Assembly (NCBI GenBank): GCA_963682025.1
Contig: OY821518.1
Coordinates: forward strand, 225,847,070-225,911,069
Length of the DNA: 64,000 nt
Source: Cordilura impudica
Taxonomy: Eukaryota > Arthropoda > Insecta > Diptera > Scathophagidae
Direction of reading: 5' to 3'
Part shown: positions 1 through 10,870 of the stretch, piece after piece
Layout: every line of letters begins with the position of its first letter
Position numbering within the stretch: the first letter of the stretch is position 1
Position numbers and translations under genes: made by a program
Notes under the pieces: generated by a model
Database searches by the model: none
What the model was told of the DNA's origin: nothing
What the model saw: only the letters and a program-made list of their open reading frames with translations

Positions 1-775
1 AAACAAAAATTTAATAAAAATAAATTACATATATATACATGCCTATTACATATATAAAACTAAAGGTTTCTACCAAGCAATTTTTTGTTATTGTAATAAA
101 ACTAAATGGCTCCCTTTACACATAAACACATAAGTATTTCCTAGTTTATATTATTTGCAGTTTTTAATAAATTTTTATTTGTAATTTCTGACAAAAAGTA
201 AAAAGAAAAATAATCGTTATAGGAAATATTACGGAATTGGTAGAATTTTTAAGTAATTATTCGCATTTATTTCAGATGTACATATGTATGAAAAGATAAC
301 TATGTAGAGTACGAAAACTTTTTTATATTAGATATTAAAAAAATATAAAAATAAAACTGTGGAATCTTTTTGAGGGAACATTGTTTGGTTTAGGGGAGGG
401 GGGAGGGGGGGTTAAAATCAAGATAAAGTGTTAGGTTAGTTAAGTGGCGTTCTTTGGCCAAACTTTTTTAATATCCTTTTATATTTTTCCTTGTCTTAAC
501 GTTTGTTTGTTCAGTTTTTTTTAGCTACAACTCAAGAGCCATTGATGATTTCCCATTTCGTTCTACAGCAAAAATTGTATCCAAGGCTTAAATATACAAT
601 TTTTATTAATATAACCACGTAAAAAATAGAATAACAAATATTGATGTATGTTTGATTTTATATTTATTAAAAATATCATTCATACGTATGCATCACTTCT
701 ACTGTAGTCAGTTCTCTTTACGAACGGTCGTGTAAATAATTAAATCGCTTAGAGTACAACTATTAAAAATTAAAA
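1..775. other. AT-rich sequence without recognised gene
   Basis: I see no credible coding frame or recognisable repeat here. The only compositional oddity is a run of guanines at 393-411 on the plus strand (G-runs of 4, 6 and 7 separated by single A), which could form a quadruplex. The stretch ends where the first DINE-like repeat begins. Confidence 0.5.
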
Positions 776-1406
776 ACAAGTAAGAAAATTATAGTCGGTC
801 TAGACCGACTCTATGATACCCTATACCAAATAACTGGACATAGAAAATAAGCATGAACCAAATTTGAGTGGGATTTATATTAATTTTTTTGGCTGCAGAT
901 ATGAAAAAGTTCATATCGGATGCTATATCTATATGGGGACTAGGCCCAAAAATGGACCGATCCTGACTATGTTTGGTAAAGTCTCTTGTATTTTGCAAAA
1001 ATATATACAAACCAAATTTGAGAAGAATCAGTGCAATATTTTTGTTTTTTGATAGATTTAAGTGAAGATCGGGAGGCAGCTCTATATGGGGCCTATGACT
1101 AAGAGTTGTCCCATAGGGATCATTATTGGACCACTCATTAATGGATGTAATAAATGCATACAAACCCAATTTGAGTAAGATCTATATGACAATTTGGATC
1201 TTATGGCAATTTATGTCGATTTCATAGGGGTCATTTGTATGGGGGCTAGGTCTGGACATGAACCGAATCCAATTTCAATAACGTTCATCATAATATATTC
1301 ATATTTGCGACCTGCAGTTTGATTACAAGCTTTACGTGGACACACAGACGGACGGATGGACCAACGGACATCGTTAAATCGAATCACATAGTGGTATAGG
1401 GTATAA
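776..1406 (+). mobile_element. DINE-1/Helentron-like repeat, family 1, internally shortened copy
   Basis: The copy opens with AACAAGTAAGAAAATTATAG followed by the 18-bp perfect palindrome AGTCGGTCTAGACCGACT and closes with CACATAGTGGTATAGGGTAT. These ends recur in at least ten copies in this window. The interior has the family's usual order, including the CAGACGGACGGA microsatellite seed near 1343, but about 100 bp before the right end are missing compared with the copies at 43824 and 45271. No protein is encoded. Assignment to the DINE-1/HINE class of non-autonomous Helentrons rests on the terminal hairpin, the GTCC-type repeat and insertion without target duplication, and is an inference. 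Confidence 0.7.
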
Positions 1407-1439
1407 CAAGTGTATAATTTTATAACAAGTGTATAATTT
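1402..1439. repeat. 19-bp tandem duplication at the junction of two repeats
   Basis: TATAACAAGTGTATAATTT occurs twice in direct succession exactly where the plus-oriented family 1 copy ends and the minus-oriented copy begins. It is probably a repair or slippage scar at the junction. Confidence 0.8.
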
Positions 1440-1440
1440 T

Positions 1441-1850
1441 ACATCCTATACCACTATGTGGTTTCGGTATAATGTGTTTGTGCTGCTGTTAGTAGCTACC
1501 AAAAATATTTGAACTAGACCCATCTTTTATTATACCGATCGAATCAGAATCACTTTTTGAGTCGATTTAACAATGTCCGTCCGTCTGTGTGTCCAAGTAA
1601 ACCTTGTAATCAAACTACAGGTCGCAAATATGAATATATTTTGATGAAATTTGGTACATAAGCTTCTATCGACCATAGGATGAACGCTATTGAAATTGGT
1701 AAAATTCGGTTCATGTTCGGACCTAGCCCCCATACAAATGACCCCTATCAAATCGACATAAATTGCCATATAATCCAAATTGTTGTGTAGATCCTAGTCA
1801 AAATGGGTTTGTATGTGTTTATTAAATCCATTAATTAGTAGTCCAAAAAC
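1441..1850 (-). mobile_element. Family 1 DINE-like repeat, truncated
   Basis: The sequence begins with the CCTATACCACTATGTGG end and runs through the GTCCGTCCGTCTG seed, but stops at about 1850 without the palindromic terminus. It lies head-on to the copy at 776-1406. Jockey-like ORF1 sequence starts immediately to its right, so this copy was probably truncated, or inserted into that LINE and then partly deleted. Confidence 0.7.
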
Positions 1851-1852
1851 TA

Positions 1853-4020
1853 CTTGGTAACAATTGTATTTTCAAACGTACTTCAATTGATACCAAAATT
1901 TTTGCTCCAAGTAAAGAAATGTACGAATGGTACAAGCAAATACTTAAAGAGAGTAAGATGGAGTCTCATTATTATGGCTCCAAAGAAAATAGATTATACA
2001 GAAAATAGATTATATCTTACAGGGTTTACCCCGCATAAACTCTGAGGACATCATCAAGGAGCTAAAAAACTACAATCTAACCCCTTCTTCCGTAACTGAA
2101 GTAGTCACCAACTTCAGTTCGAACAATAATGCAGTATACAAAATTCGTAAATTTTTTTTTATCTAACTGCCTCAAAAAATGTACGAACAATTTCTAATAT
2201 TATAATTTCTTGGAAAAAACACAATTCGAGATCCAGGAACAAACCAACTTAATACTGGAACTGCTTAATGTATGGCCATAGCGGTAAACATTGACATCGA
2301 CATGCTGCGTGTATGATATGTGCAGAACAGCATCATACAAGTGTGTGTCCATTTAATACAAATGAAAAAAGACCAGCTGTCGTTACACGCTTTAATTGCA
2401 AAAAAACATAGAAAAGAGAAAACTGATCACTCTGCAAACGACATCAACTATCCGTTACGTTCTCTCTAAATACAGGCGTAAAAACAACGGATTCTGAAAT
2501 ACCATCAGACCATCGCCCCATTATATGTGCACTTAAAAGATCAATGGCCTTGCAGGTTGACCTCAATTATTATGATTATAGAGCAACCAACTGGAACATT
2601 TTTAGGAAATTTTGAGACAATAAAATCACGTTATATTTAAATATATGCAAAACCAAAGTAGTGATTGATCAGGAAAACCAAAAATTATATATATATAAAT
2701 ATAGTTTTCGAAGCAAGTGACCCAAAATAACTAAACAAAATAATTACACATTACCAGAAAGTTCTGCGAAATATATTAAACTAAGAAGAAGCTTTAAAAA
2801 AAAGGGTTTGATATTGTTAGATAATGAAAAAGCGTTTGACACCCTTTGGCATATTGGCCTAGTATTAAAACTTCTTGATACAAATATACCAAAATATTTA
2901 TGCAAACTTATTTCAGATTTCATTCACGGCAGAAGCTTAAAAGTTGCGATTAATAACGAAACATCATATCCAAAAACCATTACCAGGGGTTACCTCAAGG
3001 ATCAGTCTCGTCTCCATTGCTTTACTCGATATATACATCCGATTTTACAGTCCCAAAATATACGAAAATTGCTTATTACGACTGCACTCCTGAAGAAAAT
3101 GGAAAAGGGAATTGTAAATTCCAGTAAATATTTTTATAAATGGAAAATCAAAATTAATCCTAACAAGATCCAAGCAATAATTTTCCCTTTCAACAAATCT
3201 CCCAAAAGACTGCCAAGACGTCATCTTCTAATTGGAAATAATATCATAAATGTACTTAGCGATCTCAAATAGCTCGGAGTTTTCTTGGACAAAAAGCTTA
3301 CATTTAAACCAAGGTTTAGAAAATACACACATGAAACACACAATGTTCTGTTCAAAAGCAGCCAACACATATCTTTATTTTCATATCAATTATGTGAATA
3401 ATAATATGAAAATAAAAATATGTGTGTGTTGGTCTAAGTTATGTTTGTTTACATATGTGTACGAGTTTTTTATTCAGTGTGTGTTTTTTTCTGAACTCTG
3501 ATTTAAACAAAATATTATGGGTACGTGCCATAAAGCTATAAAATTATTTAAATCTGTTTAAACGGGTTAGAAAGGGAAGGGTCTACGGTTTATGGGTCAG
3601 CAAACTTTAAGCTGTTTTTGTTGAGTTCGCTGATGTTGTGTTTGCTCTGATGATCACTTGATGACTATTTTTATGTTGAATTGTTTCTTGTTCGTATGGT
3701 GGCTGCTGTGATCGTTCGTTTATTTTGTTATGGGGCGTTAGTGTATCCAGTGCTGGGATGATGACACAATTTGTTCACGGTGTGAACAATGGCCACTACT
3801 AAATAGAAGGCCATTTCGAAACCCTAAAAACAAAAATCTGCTCTTCAAAAGTGTTATAAGGCCGATATTAAAATTTCCTCTTACCCACTGATAAGAGAAT
3901 ATAGAGAAATAACGTAAAATTTAAAAGAAATCTCCAAATTGAATATTATATGCTTACAGAGGTCTATTATTTCTAATAAACCTCCTTTAAGCACATAAAT
4001 ATTTTTAGATAGTATTTGAA
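1853..4020 (+). pseudogene. Jockey-clade LINE remnant (ORF1 and ORF2 pieces)
   Basis: In order I can read: a piece of ORF1 matching the better copy at 29037-31496 (1853-2485); the end of an AP endonuclease with a SDHRPI motif (about 2500-2620); the start of the reverse transcriptase palm with EKAFDTLWH (2808-2870); a GYLKDQSR stretch that replaces the expected PQGSVLSP motif; and the LGVFLDKKLTF region near 3270. After a MITE insertion, a LLFKSVIRPIL piece follows near 3840. Several parts are missing (most of the endonuclease and the YADD box) and stops occur throughout. It is a dead, rearranged element. Jockey clade is inferred from the ORF1 type and the RT motifs. Confidence 0.65.
3303..3507. 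mobile_element. 193-bp foldback MITE with TTTAAA target duplication
   Basis: TTTAAA flanks both sides (3303-3308 and 3502-3507). The element runs 3309-3501, starts CCAAGGTTTAGAAAATACAC and ends in the complement of a TCAGAGTTCAGAAAAAAACA-type terminus. Its two halves match the two different outer ends of the 799-bp foldback element at 36588-37386, but the long inner arms are absent. It interrupts the RT region of the Jockey-like remnant between the codons for DKKLTF and the following segment. Confidence 0.75.
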
Positions 4021-4246
4021 TCTATTAAATCATATAAAGGTTTTTTTCCTCCCAGTTTCCTTCAAAAATCATTAAAAAATTATGTAAAAGCTATTTAATA
4101 TCTTTAGATCCTATATATTATTTGTTGCAATATCTATATGTAAAGATAAGATCTCATATGTAAATATCAGATTTGTTAAAATCTGTAATTAAAGGAAGAA
4201 TAAAAAAAAAACTTCAACTGTAGTAATAAAAAATAATCATACGCCC

Positions 4247-5961
4247 CACAGTGGACCATTTGACGAGAATGCGGTTGGATTGAAATTTTGATGTGCCGTT
4301 TTTTTTTTTGTGAGACTTTAGCCCTTAAGTTTTGCTATAAAATGTAATTCTCGACCGAATATAAAAAAAGTTGCGGAGGGTTTAAAATACATTTTCATTT
4401 GTAGTTGAATTTTAGTACAAAAGTGAAGTGGTAAAAGGTAAAAAAAGGTTTTTTTTTAATATAATGTCTTATTTTTTCAGTTAATTTTACAACTAATACT
4501 TTTAACAATTTTTTAAGTTAATTTTTTCAAAAATGCCAAACTTTGGCCCCCGTAAACTTTTTAGTCCTAATGTGCACAAGGGCCAAAGATTGTTTTTTTT
4601 TTAAAGATCCCGAGTTAAAATATAATTTATTTAGCAGCGAACGTAAAAGTTACCTTATATTGCTTGAGAAGTTTCAATGAAAAACTCGTATGTTTTTGCT
4701 TTAGTTAAATTTTTTTTATTGTCTTTTTAAAAATTTCTATATCAATTTTTATGGTAAATTTATGAAATATAACAATTTTTATTGTAAATTTACAAAATAT
4801 ATAAATTTTTAAATCAAGAAAATTTTTAAACTATATAAAAAAAAAGTGTAACTTATTGTTAGCGTAATGAAAAAGTACTTTAAATCAACCAATTTTAGTA
4901 AAAATTTCTTCTATATAGCCTTGATTTTCATCTTCTAGAAGTTGTTTAGCTTCTTCGTCAGACGAATGTTGGACATATATGGATCTGAAGTGCACAACAA
5001 AATAGTGATAAGGTCTTCATTAGTACAACATCTGGATATTTTCCTTGTGTTGTGCTCGCGAAAGAATCTGTAGTCTTTGTTCCTTATTTCTTGCGCTTCT
5101 TCAGATAGATCTCCTATTGGTAGCATATTGTTTTGAATTATTTGTTCCCCATGGTACAAAATTTTATGAACTGTGGATGGCATATATCTCCAAGAGTATT
5201 TTTCATTATAAAGTATAGCTGTTTTATTGGCGTACTCTCCAAATTTTTTTGCATTTATCTTTCTGCTGCATGCTATGATTTTGAATCGTCTTATTAATTC
5301 ATGATCTACACCTGTGATAGATGCTGCAGTTTCCGGATCGAAAAAAAATCTCCTTGCAGTATTTCCATCATTTCTGTTTCCTTCCCCTTGTTTTGGTTGG
5401 TCGATTACGAGACCTAGCTGTAGATATTTTTGTTGAATTTGTTTTTTTTTTTGCTTTCTTTTTTCTTCATACGCAAAAAAATACACCGCGATGCACCGGT
5501 ACAACCAACTTTTGTATTCATAACACCCAGACGGACGGGCGGACATCGTTTAATCGACTCAGAAAGTGTTTTTGAGTCGATCCGTATAATAAAAGATGGA
5601 TAAAAGTCCAATATTATTGGCAGTTACAAACATTACCTCAAACTTAATATACATATACTAACCACATAGCGGACAACTTTTGTATTCATAAATTTTGCAG
5701 AAAATATCTAACCTTGGGTGAGAAAAATTGTTCTGGTGCACACGGGCGGAAACTGGCGGGTATATAATGGGGCATAGGAGTATAGGGGAGGGTTCGGACT
5801 ATAGAGTAGTGCAAGATTTTTTCCGACTGCTTTTGACTGGCAGGAGTTATGCTCTATTAAGTAGGAGATTTTCGGAAAATTTGGACCTTTTTTAAAATTT
5901 TTTGTTTCTAAATTTCGGAATGACTCAGTAATTTTACATTTTTAACAAAATGTCCACTGTG
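4247..5961 (-). mobile_element. Transib-like DNA transposon, internally deleted copy
   Basis: The ends are inverted repeats beginning CACAGTGGACCAT (4247) and CACAGTGGACAT (complement of 5951-5961). Flanking 5-mers are CGCCC (4242-4246) and CACCC (5962-5966), identical except for a CpG-to-CpA change, as expected for an aged 5-bp target duplication. The subterminal sequence matches the longer copy at 56361-59992 in opposite orientation. Relative to that copy most of the N-terminal two thirds of the transposase is deleted, so this one cannot mobilise itself. Transib assignment rests on the CACAGTG terminus, the GC-rich 5-bp duplication and the transposase motifs. Confidence 0.8.
4935..5546 (-). 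pseudogene. Transib-like transposase, C-terminal part
   Basis: This 203-codon open frame carries the C-terminal third of the transposase. It contains GVDHELIRRFKII, YSWRYMPSTVHKILYHGEQI, LSEEAQEIRNKDYRFFREH and CCTNEDLITILLCTSDPYMS. The LSEEAQE block holds the candidate last catalytic glutamate of the RAG1/Transib DDE triad. The first ~35 codons come from a captured family 1 DINE-like fragment and the deletion junction, so the start codon is not the original one. The first two catalytic aspartates and the CxxC pair lie in the deleted segment. The final ~30 codons seen in the long copy are altered here. Confidence 0.75.
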
Positions 5962-5966
5962 CACCC

Positions 5967-6400
5967 TGCATATGTTCTTTGCAAACAAGTTTTAAGAAAA
6001 AAGGTAAATTTTTAAGATTTCATCACAATTGTTGATGTGTTGCTCGAAAACTAAACACACGTAATTCAAGATAAGAAAATAAGAACACCAAACCCTTTCG
6101 AAGTTTTACTATACTGGCTTATAACTTTTAATTTGACTTGGAATTTTGGCTGTTGTACTATGTAAGAAGATAATTGTCTTGAATCTTTTTTCTTGATTAT
6201 ACCTATCAAAACCAATATTAAAATTTTATTATTTTAAAGGATTTACGGCTGAACCAAATTGCCATGAGAGGAAAACTGCCGTAAAATATAATTTATGTCT
6301 TTCTCTCTTTGAGTTGATTGCAATTACAATTATATTATCTCAACAGTAAATATTTTATCACAATAATAAATGGTTAGAATTAATCTATAATATTAATACG
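5967..6400. other. AT-rich spacer
   Basis: No coding frame, RNA gene or repeat was recognised between the Transib right end and the following Helitron-related sequence. Confidence 0.4.
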
Positions 6401-6407
6401 TAAGGCG

Positions 6408-6735
6408 ATTCCTTGTGACCGATGACTTGTTCAACAGTTTTGACCAAATGTTTTTTATTTGAAATGTATTTCTCTTTAGCTGTCCACCAGACTTAAACGT
6501 TTTAATCATTTTTTGGAGTTATGTGCTTCCAAAAAAAATGAGTCTGTTTTCTTCATTCACTATAATAATTGAGTTGAATTGAAAAATTATTTTTACCATA
6601 AAGCAAAACTGTGTTGAATTGTGAATTGTCTAAAATTTATTAGCATACCTTTGGGTCAATAATTTTTTAATGAAAAAAAAAAAAAAAAATTTCCTAGAAT
6701 TTGCACTCGAATTTCGAGGGATATCAGATATATGA
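6408..6735 (+). repeat. Helitron-related repeat, 3'-end type
   Basis: The sequence is similar to the reverse complement of 8281-8605, for example GACCGATGACTTGTTC, GTTTTCTTCATTCAC and GCACTCGAATTTCGAG. It ends with the hairpin-forming CTCGAATTTCGAG followed by GGATATCAG, where the other copy has CTGGAATCTGCTAG. The canonical CTAG end is therefore lost or diverged here. Confidence 0.6.
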
Positions 6736-6949
6736 GTTATGTAACAAGGAGAGCTTAGAAAATTGGTAGAGGGCATCTAATGTTATTGTCAATAGCCGTA
6801 CCGAAAGAAAGGGAGTATAATAAAAACTTGGTTTTTATGGGTTATTTTTGTTATATATATATATGTTTATAAAATTATATTTTGGAAAAATGCCTTCGGA
6901 TACTGGAGCAGCTATTTAAAAACCAATGAGTGACATTATGAGCAAGTTT

Positions 6950-7335
6950 TTTGTACCCTCCACACCTCAGTGATAGACGGTATATATAGGTTTGTCTTTC
7001 GGTTTGTAACGCATCGAAATCCTAATTACTGATCCCATAAAGTATATATATTCCTGATCCTTATTACACCTCGAGTCGATATACCGATGTCCCTCTGTCC
7101 ATCTGTCTGTTGAAATCACGCTCATTCGCAAAATTAAGCATTTACTTCGATATGGTTACAGTAATATTCTTTGCTATTATTCGCACCAGGCTGATATTTA
7201 AAATGGGATAAATCGGGCGTTATCGTACTTAGATACGAGCAAAAATATGTAGACACCTCTAAGGAAGCAAAAAAAACCCAATGGGTTTGTTGTAATATTT
7301 CAGTGATTGAACATAATAGTTGTACAACAACATTC
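6950..7335 (-). mobile_element. Family 2 (DINE-1-like) terminal fragment
   Basis: The fragment starts TACCCTCCACACC, then GACGGTATATATAGG, GTTTGTAACGC, GATCCCATAAAGTATATATA and a CTGTCCATCTGTCTG seed before a Y-rich tail. This order matches the right end of the full family 2 copy at 52682-54873 in opposite orientation. It is non-coding. The small open frame over 7134-7337 is a by-product. Confidence 0.6.
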
Positions 7336-7384
7336 ACAGTTCAATAAAATATGAAAGAAAAAATAAATATGCATATATCGGTAT

Positions 7385-8050
7385 GAAAGAAAAATATAAT
7401 CCCGAATGAAAATCGAAAAATGAAAAATGAAAACTGAAAATAGAAAAATGAAAAATGAAAAATGAATTTGAAAAATTAAAAATGAAAAACGAAAACTGAA
7501 AAATTAGAACGAAAAATTAAAGGTGAAAAATGAAAAATGTAAAACGAAAAATGAAAAATGAAGATTGAAAAATAAAAAACTAAAAATGAAAAATGTAAAT
7601 TGGAAGTAGAAAAATGAAATATTGAAAAAGAAAAGTGAAAATTGAAAAATGAAAAATGAAATATTAATAATGAATAACGAATAATGAAAAACGGGTAAGA
7701 AAATGAAAATAAAAATGGAAAATAAAAAATGAAAAATGAAAAATGAAAAATGAAAAATGTAAAACGAAAAATGAAAAATGAAGATTGAAAAATAAAAAAC
7801 TAAAAATGAAAAATGTAAATTGAAAATAGAAAAATGAAATATGGAAAAAGAAAAGTGAAAAATAAAAAATGAAAAATTAAAAATTAATAATGAATAACGA
7901 ATAATGAAAAATGAGTAATGAAAATGAAAATGAAAAATAAAAAATAAAAAATAAAAATGAAAAATTTAAAATGTGAAAGGGAAAATGAAAAATGAAAAAT
8001 AAAATTAAAAATTAAAATTAAAAATTAGAAATTTAAAATATGTAAAATAT
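7385..8050 (+). repeat. Degenerate GAAAAAT low-complexity array
   Basis: About 660 bp consist almost entirely of GAAAAATG-type units with point changes. A longer segment is itself duplicated: the part around 7530-7690 recurs around 7750-7915 with few differences, including AAACTAAAAATGAAAAATGT and AATGAATAACGAATAATG. It separates two inverted Helitron-related repeats. Confidence 0.85.
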
Positions 8051-8280
8051 AAATATGTAAAATAAATAATAATAGGTATCTTTTGAACTAATTCTATATG
8101 ATCATCTACATTTCAAAATCTTGTCTTGTTTTGTCAAATTAATTTTTTATCTCAAATTTAAAGCCTAGCTTAAGCCTATGACTTTATTTAGTTCAATTTA
8201 TTTATATATTAATAATATTATATGGTTTTAGATTGTGGGGGCGCTAAAAAGTTATATTATAAGTACAATATTTATATAAA

Positions 8281-8605
8281 CTAGCAGATTCCAGCGCTCG
8301 AAATTCGAGTGCAATTTCTAGGCAACTTAATTTTTCAACTGAGCCAATTCACTAACACTTTTTGGTTTATTATTATTGTGAATGAAGAAAACAAACTCAT
8401 TAACAAATTTAATAAATACACACATAGCATATATATAATTTTATGTATGTGTTAGTAGCAACTTTAAATGCAATTTACTCAAAATAAAGAAAAAAGATTA
8501 AAAATCTGTAAATCTGGTGAACAGCTAAAAAGAAATATCTTTCAAATAATATACGTTTGGTCAAAATCGAGATAAAACGGTAGAACAAAACATCGGTAAC
8601 AAAAA
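8281..8605 (-). repeat. Helitron-related repeat with hairpin and CTAG end
   Basis: On the minus strand the sequence ends with hairpin CTCGAATTTCGAG, then CGCTGGAATCTG and CTAG followed by T. That is the layout of a Helitron 3' terminus (hairpin about 12 bases before CTRR). It is an inverted partner of the copy at 6408-6735. Confidence 0.6.
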
Positions 8606-8689
8606 ATCTCCTAGCCTATTAATATTATAGATATATCTATATATATAAAGTTCATTTTCTCTTTGTTTGTTTGTTTGTTTGACCGCTAT

Positions 8690-9625
8690 AAAAATTTTTA
8701 TTTTTCAAGGGATTTCCCTGAAATTTTGGACACGATCTCTATACCCCAGGAAACGCCACCATATACTTTTTACCGGCCACGCCTACTTTTACGCCCACTT
8801 TTTATGTAAAATTCCTTTTCCATTTTATTCTTATTTGTTCACTATACAATTTTTTATTTGTTAACGGATTTCTCTGAAATTCGGTACACACGATCCCTGT
8901 ACTCCAGCTAAGGTCACCATGTACGTATTATCGGCCACGCCTACTTTTACGCCCACATTTTATATACAATTCATTTTCTGCTTTTTGGAATATTTGTTCG
9001 CTATACAAATTTTTATTTGTTAACGATTTTCTCTGAAAGTTGGTACACACAATCCCTGTACACCAGCTAAGGTCACCATATACTTCTTACCGGCCACGCT
9101 TACTTTTACGCCCACTTTTTATGTGCAATTCATTTTCTGCTTTTTGGTATTTTTGTTCGCTGTACAAATTTTTATTTGTTAACGATTTTCTCTGAAATTT
9201 GGTACACACAATCCCTGTACTCCAGCTAAGATCACCATACACGTACTATTGGCCCCGCCTACTTTTACGCCCACTTTTTATATACAATTCATGTTCTGCT
9301 TTTTGGTATATTTGTTCGCAATACAAATTTTTATTTGTTAACGATTTCCTCTGAAATTTGGTACACACGATCTCTGTACCACAAGGAAAGTCACCATATG
9401 CTTTTTATCGGCCACGACTACTTTTGCGACCACTTTTTTAATTTTTTATGGGTTTCGCTCGATTTTACTGCACATTATTCTCAGATCCCAGGTGAGGTCG
9501 TCATATACTTTTATCGGCACACGCCCACTTTTTTAATTTTCTCTATACGCTTTTAGTGTTTGTTCATATTTTAATTTTTCAATGGACTTCCCAAAAATTT
9601 TTTACATAAATCTCTTTACTTACTA
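8690..9625 (+). repeat. ~160-bp tandem repeat array inside the Helitron
   Basis: The phrase GGTACACACRATCYCTGTAC recurs with starts near 8881, 9041, 9200 and 9359, a period of about 159-160 bp. A diverged first unit sits at ~8727 and a last one after 9460. Each unit contains GGCCACGCCTACTTTTACGC and the TTTTTATTTGTTAACGATTT spacer. Short open frames inside are artefacts of the repeat. Confidence 0.85.
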
Positions 9626-10169
9626 CTCTTGCGTTTACACCATTATGAAATGAAGATTTTAAATCAACCTGTTACAAATTTTCCCGGCTTATCTTTTTAA
9701 CTATATGAGTTGCAAGACCCCAAAATTAGTGCAGATTTATTTCATAGGTTGACTACCGCTGCAGGATTATTCCGATTATAAATATTTGCATCTCGCCTTT
9801 TTAAATACAATGGAAAACAAAATATTACATTTATTTCCATCTTGCCTTTTGGCTACATTGGAAAGCAAACTATTACAAATATTTCCATTTCATCTTTTTC
9901 ATTATATAAATGAGTTGTAAAGGTGGAAAAATAACTATTTGCAATTGTGCCTTGCACATGAAAGCATAGCATATAGGGCGTATTACCTGAAATGCAAAAA
10001 GGCTTAAACAAAACAGAACTCTAGAGAACCTGATCAGACCCAAACTCGTATCGAGTCTCAACGAGTTAGACAATGACGTCTTGAAGGCCAAAGATCAAGA
10101 CAAGCTTTGTAAGAGAAGCGGAAATGCCTGAATCTACTCCAGTGCGTCTAGAAATCCAGCAGCTAAGCC

Positions 10170-10451
10170 AAGCTTAGTCGAGGGAATCTGAAACTCCGGA
10201 AACGAGTTTCCAACTGTAATATCCCTACCAGAAGACTTTTGTAAGTTGGTTTTTCATTGCGAGAGATGGTACAAAAAGTTGTTCCTAACATAACGTACGT
10301 AAGAGGACCATCTCTTACGGTAGCAGGAATCAACTTAGAATCTCCCTGTTTTTTTCGTAGACAATTATTTGTCGCCTACTCCAGACTTGGGAGCCAGCAC
10401 AAGCTTTTCGTATATGCACCAGAAGGAAAAACCAGAATCCCCAAGCTCTAG
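10170..10451 (+). pseudogene. Helitron helicase, C-terminal remnant
   Basis: The last 64 codons form an open frame with VAGINLESPCFFRRQLFVAY and SRLGSQHKLFVYAPEGKTR. This matches the final Pif1/RecD-like helicase motif (Q-L-Y-V-A-x-S-R followed by a GKTK-type tail) of Helitron Rep-helicases. Just upstream, in another frame, NEFPTVISLPEDFCKLV resembles the short conserved linker before it. The DNA-unwinding activity would belong to rolling-circle transposition at the replication site. Frames are broken by at least one shift and a stop, and nothing upstream of this block is recognisable. Confidence 0.7.
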
Positions 10452-10682
10452 AATAACCAAAATTCGTAACTTTTAGACATAATACACTCAAAATAATCCA
10501 TGCTAAGTTGTAGTGGTAAGCATGCGCTCAGCACTTAGCCAACAATGCACAAATTCCCCAAAAAAGGAACAAATTTTCCAAATTTTTAAATAAAGGTCCC
10601 CAAAAGAAATGAACAAAATCATCATACTGCTCTCAATAAACGTATTTAAGATCTCTATTCTTTTCAATAACATAATTGCGAT

Positions 10683-10870
10683 ACGCGAAAGCGGCGCGCG
10701 GCGCGAGGACGCGACGCGATGCACTCGCGGAACACAGCTGCGCTCAAATATCGGATGATCTGAAAAATAATATTTGGAAATTAAAATAGGTTGACAACAA
10801 CTGCGCGGCAGCAATGGTATGGCTGCCAAACGCGCGGACGCGGACGCGATCGCTCGCGGGACACAGCTCA
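10683..10870. other. Small GC-rich patch with repeated CGCG motif
   Basis: Within very AT-rich surroundings there is a CpG-dense patch. The phrase GCGACGCGATGCACTCGCGG (near 10710) and a close variant with ATCGCTCGCGG (near 10848) are each followed by (A/G)ACACAGCT, about 140 bp apart. It lies within the Helitron 3' region. Its function is unknown and it may be captured sequence. Confidence 0.6.

Noticed and set aside
7385..8050. CRISPR-like or coding interpretation of the GAAAAAT array
   Set aside because: Units are irregular, have no unique spacers and show no leader; it is low-complexity DNA.
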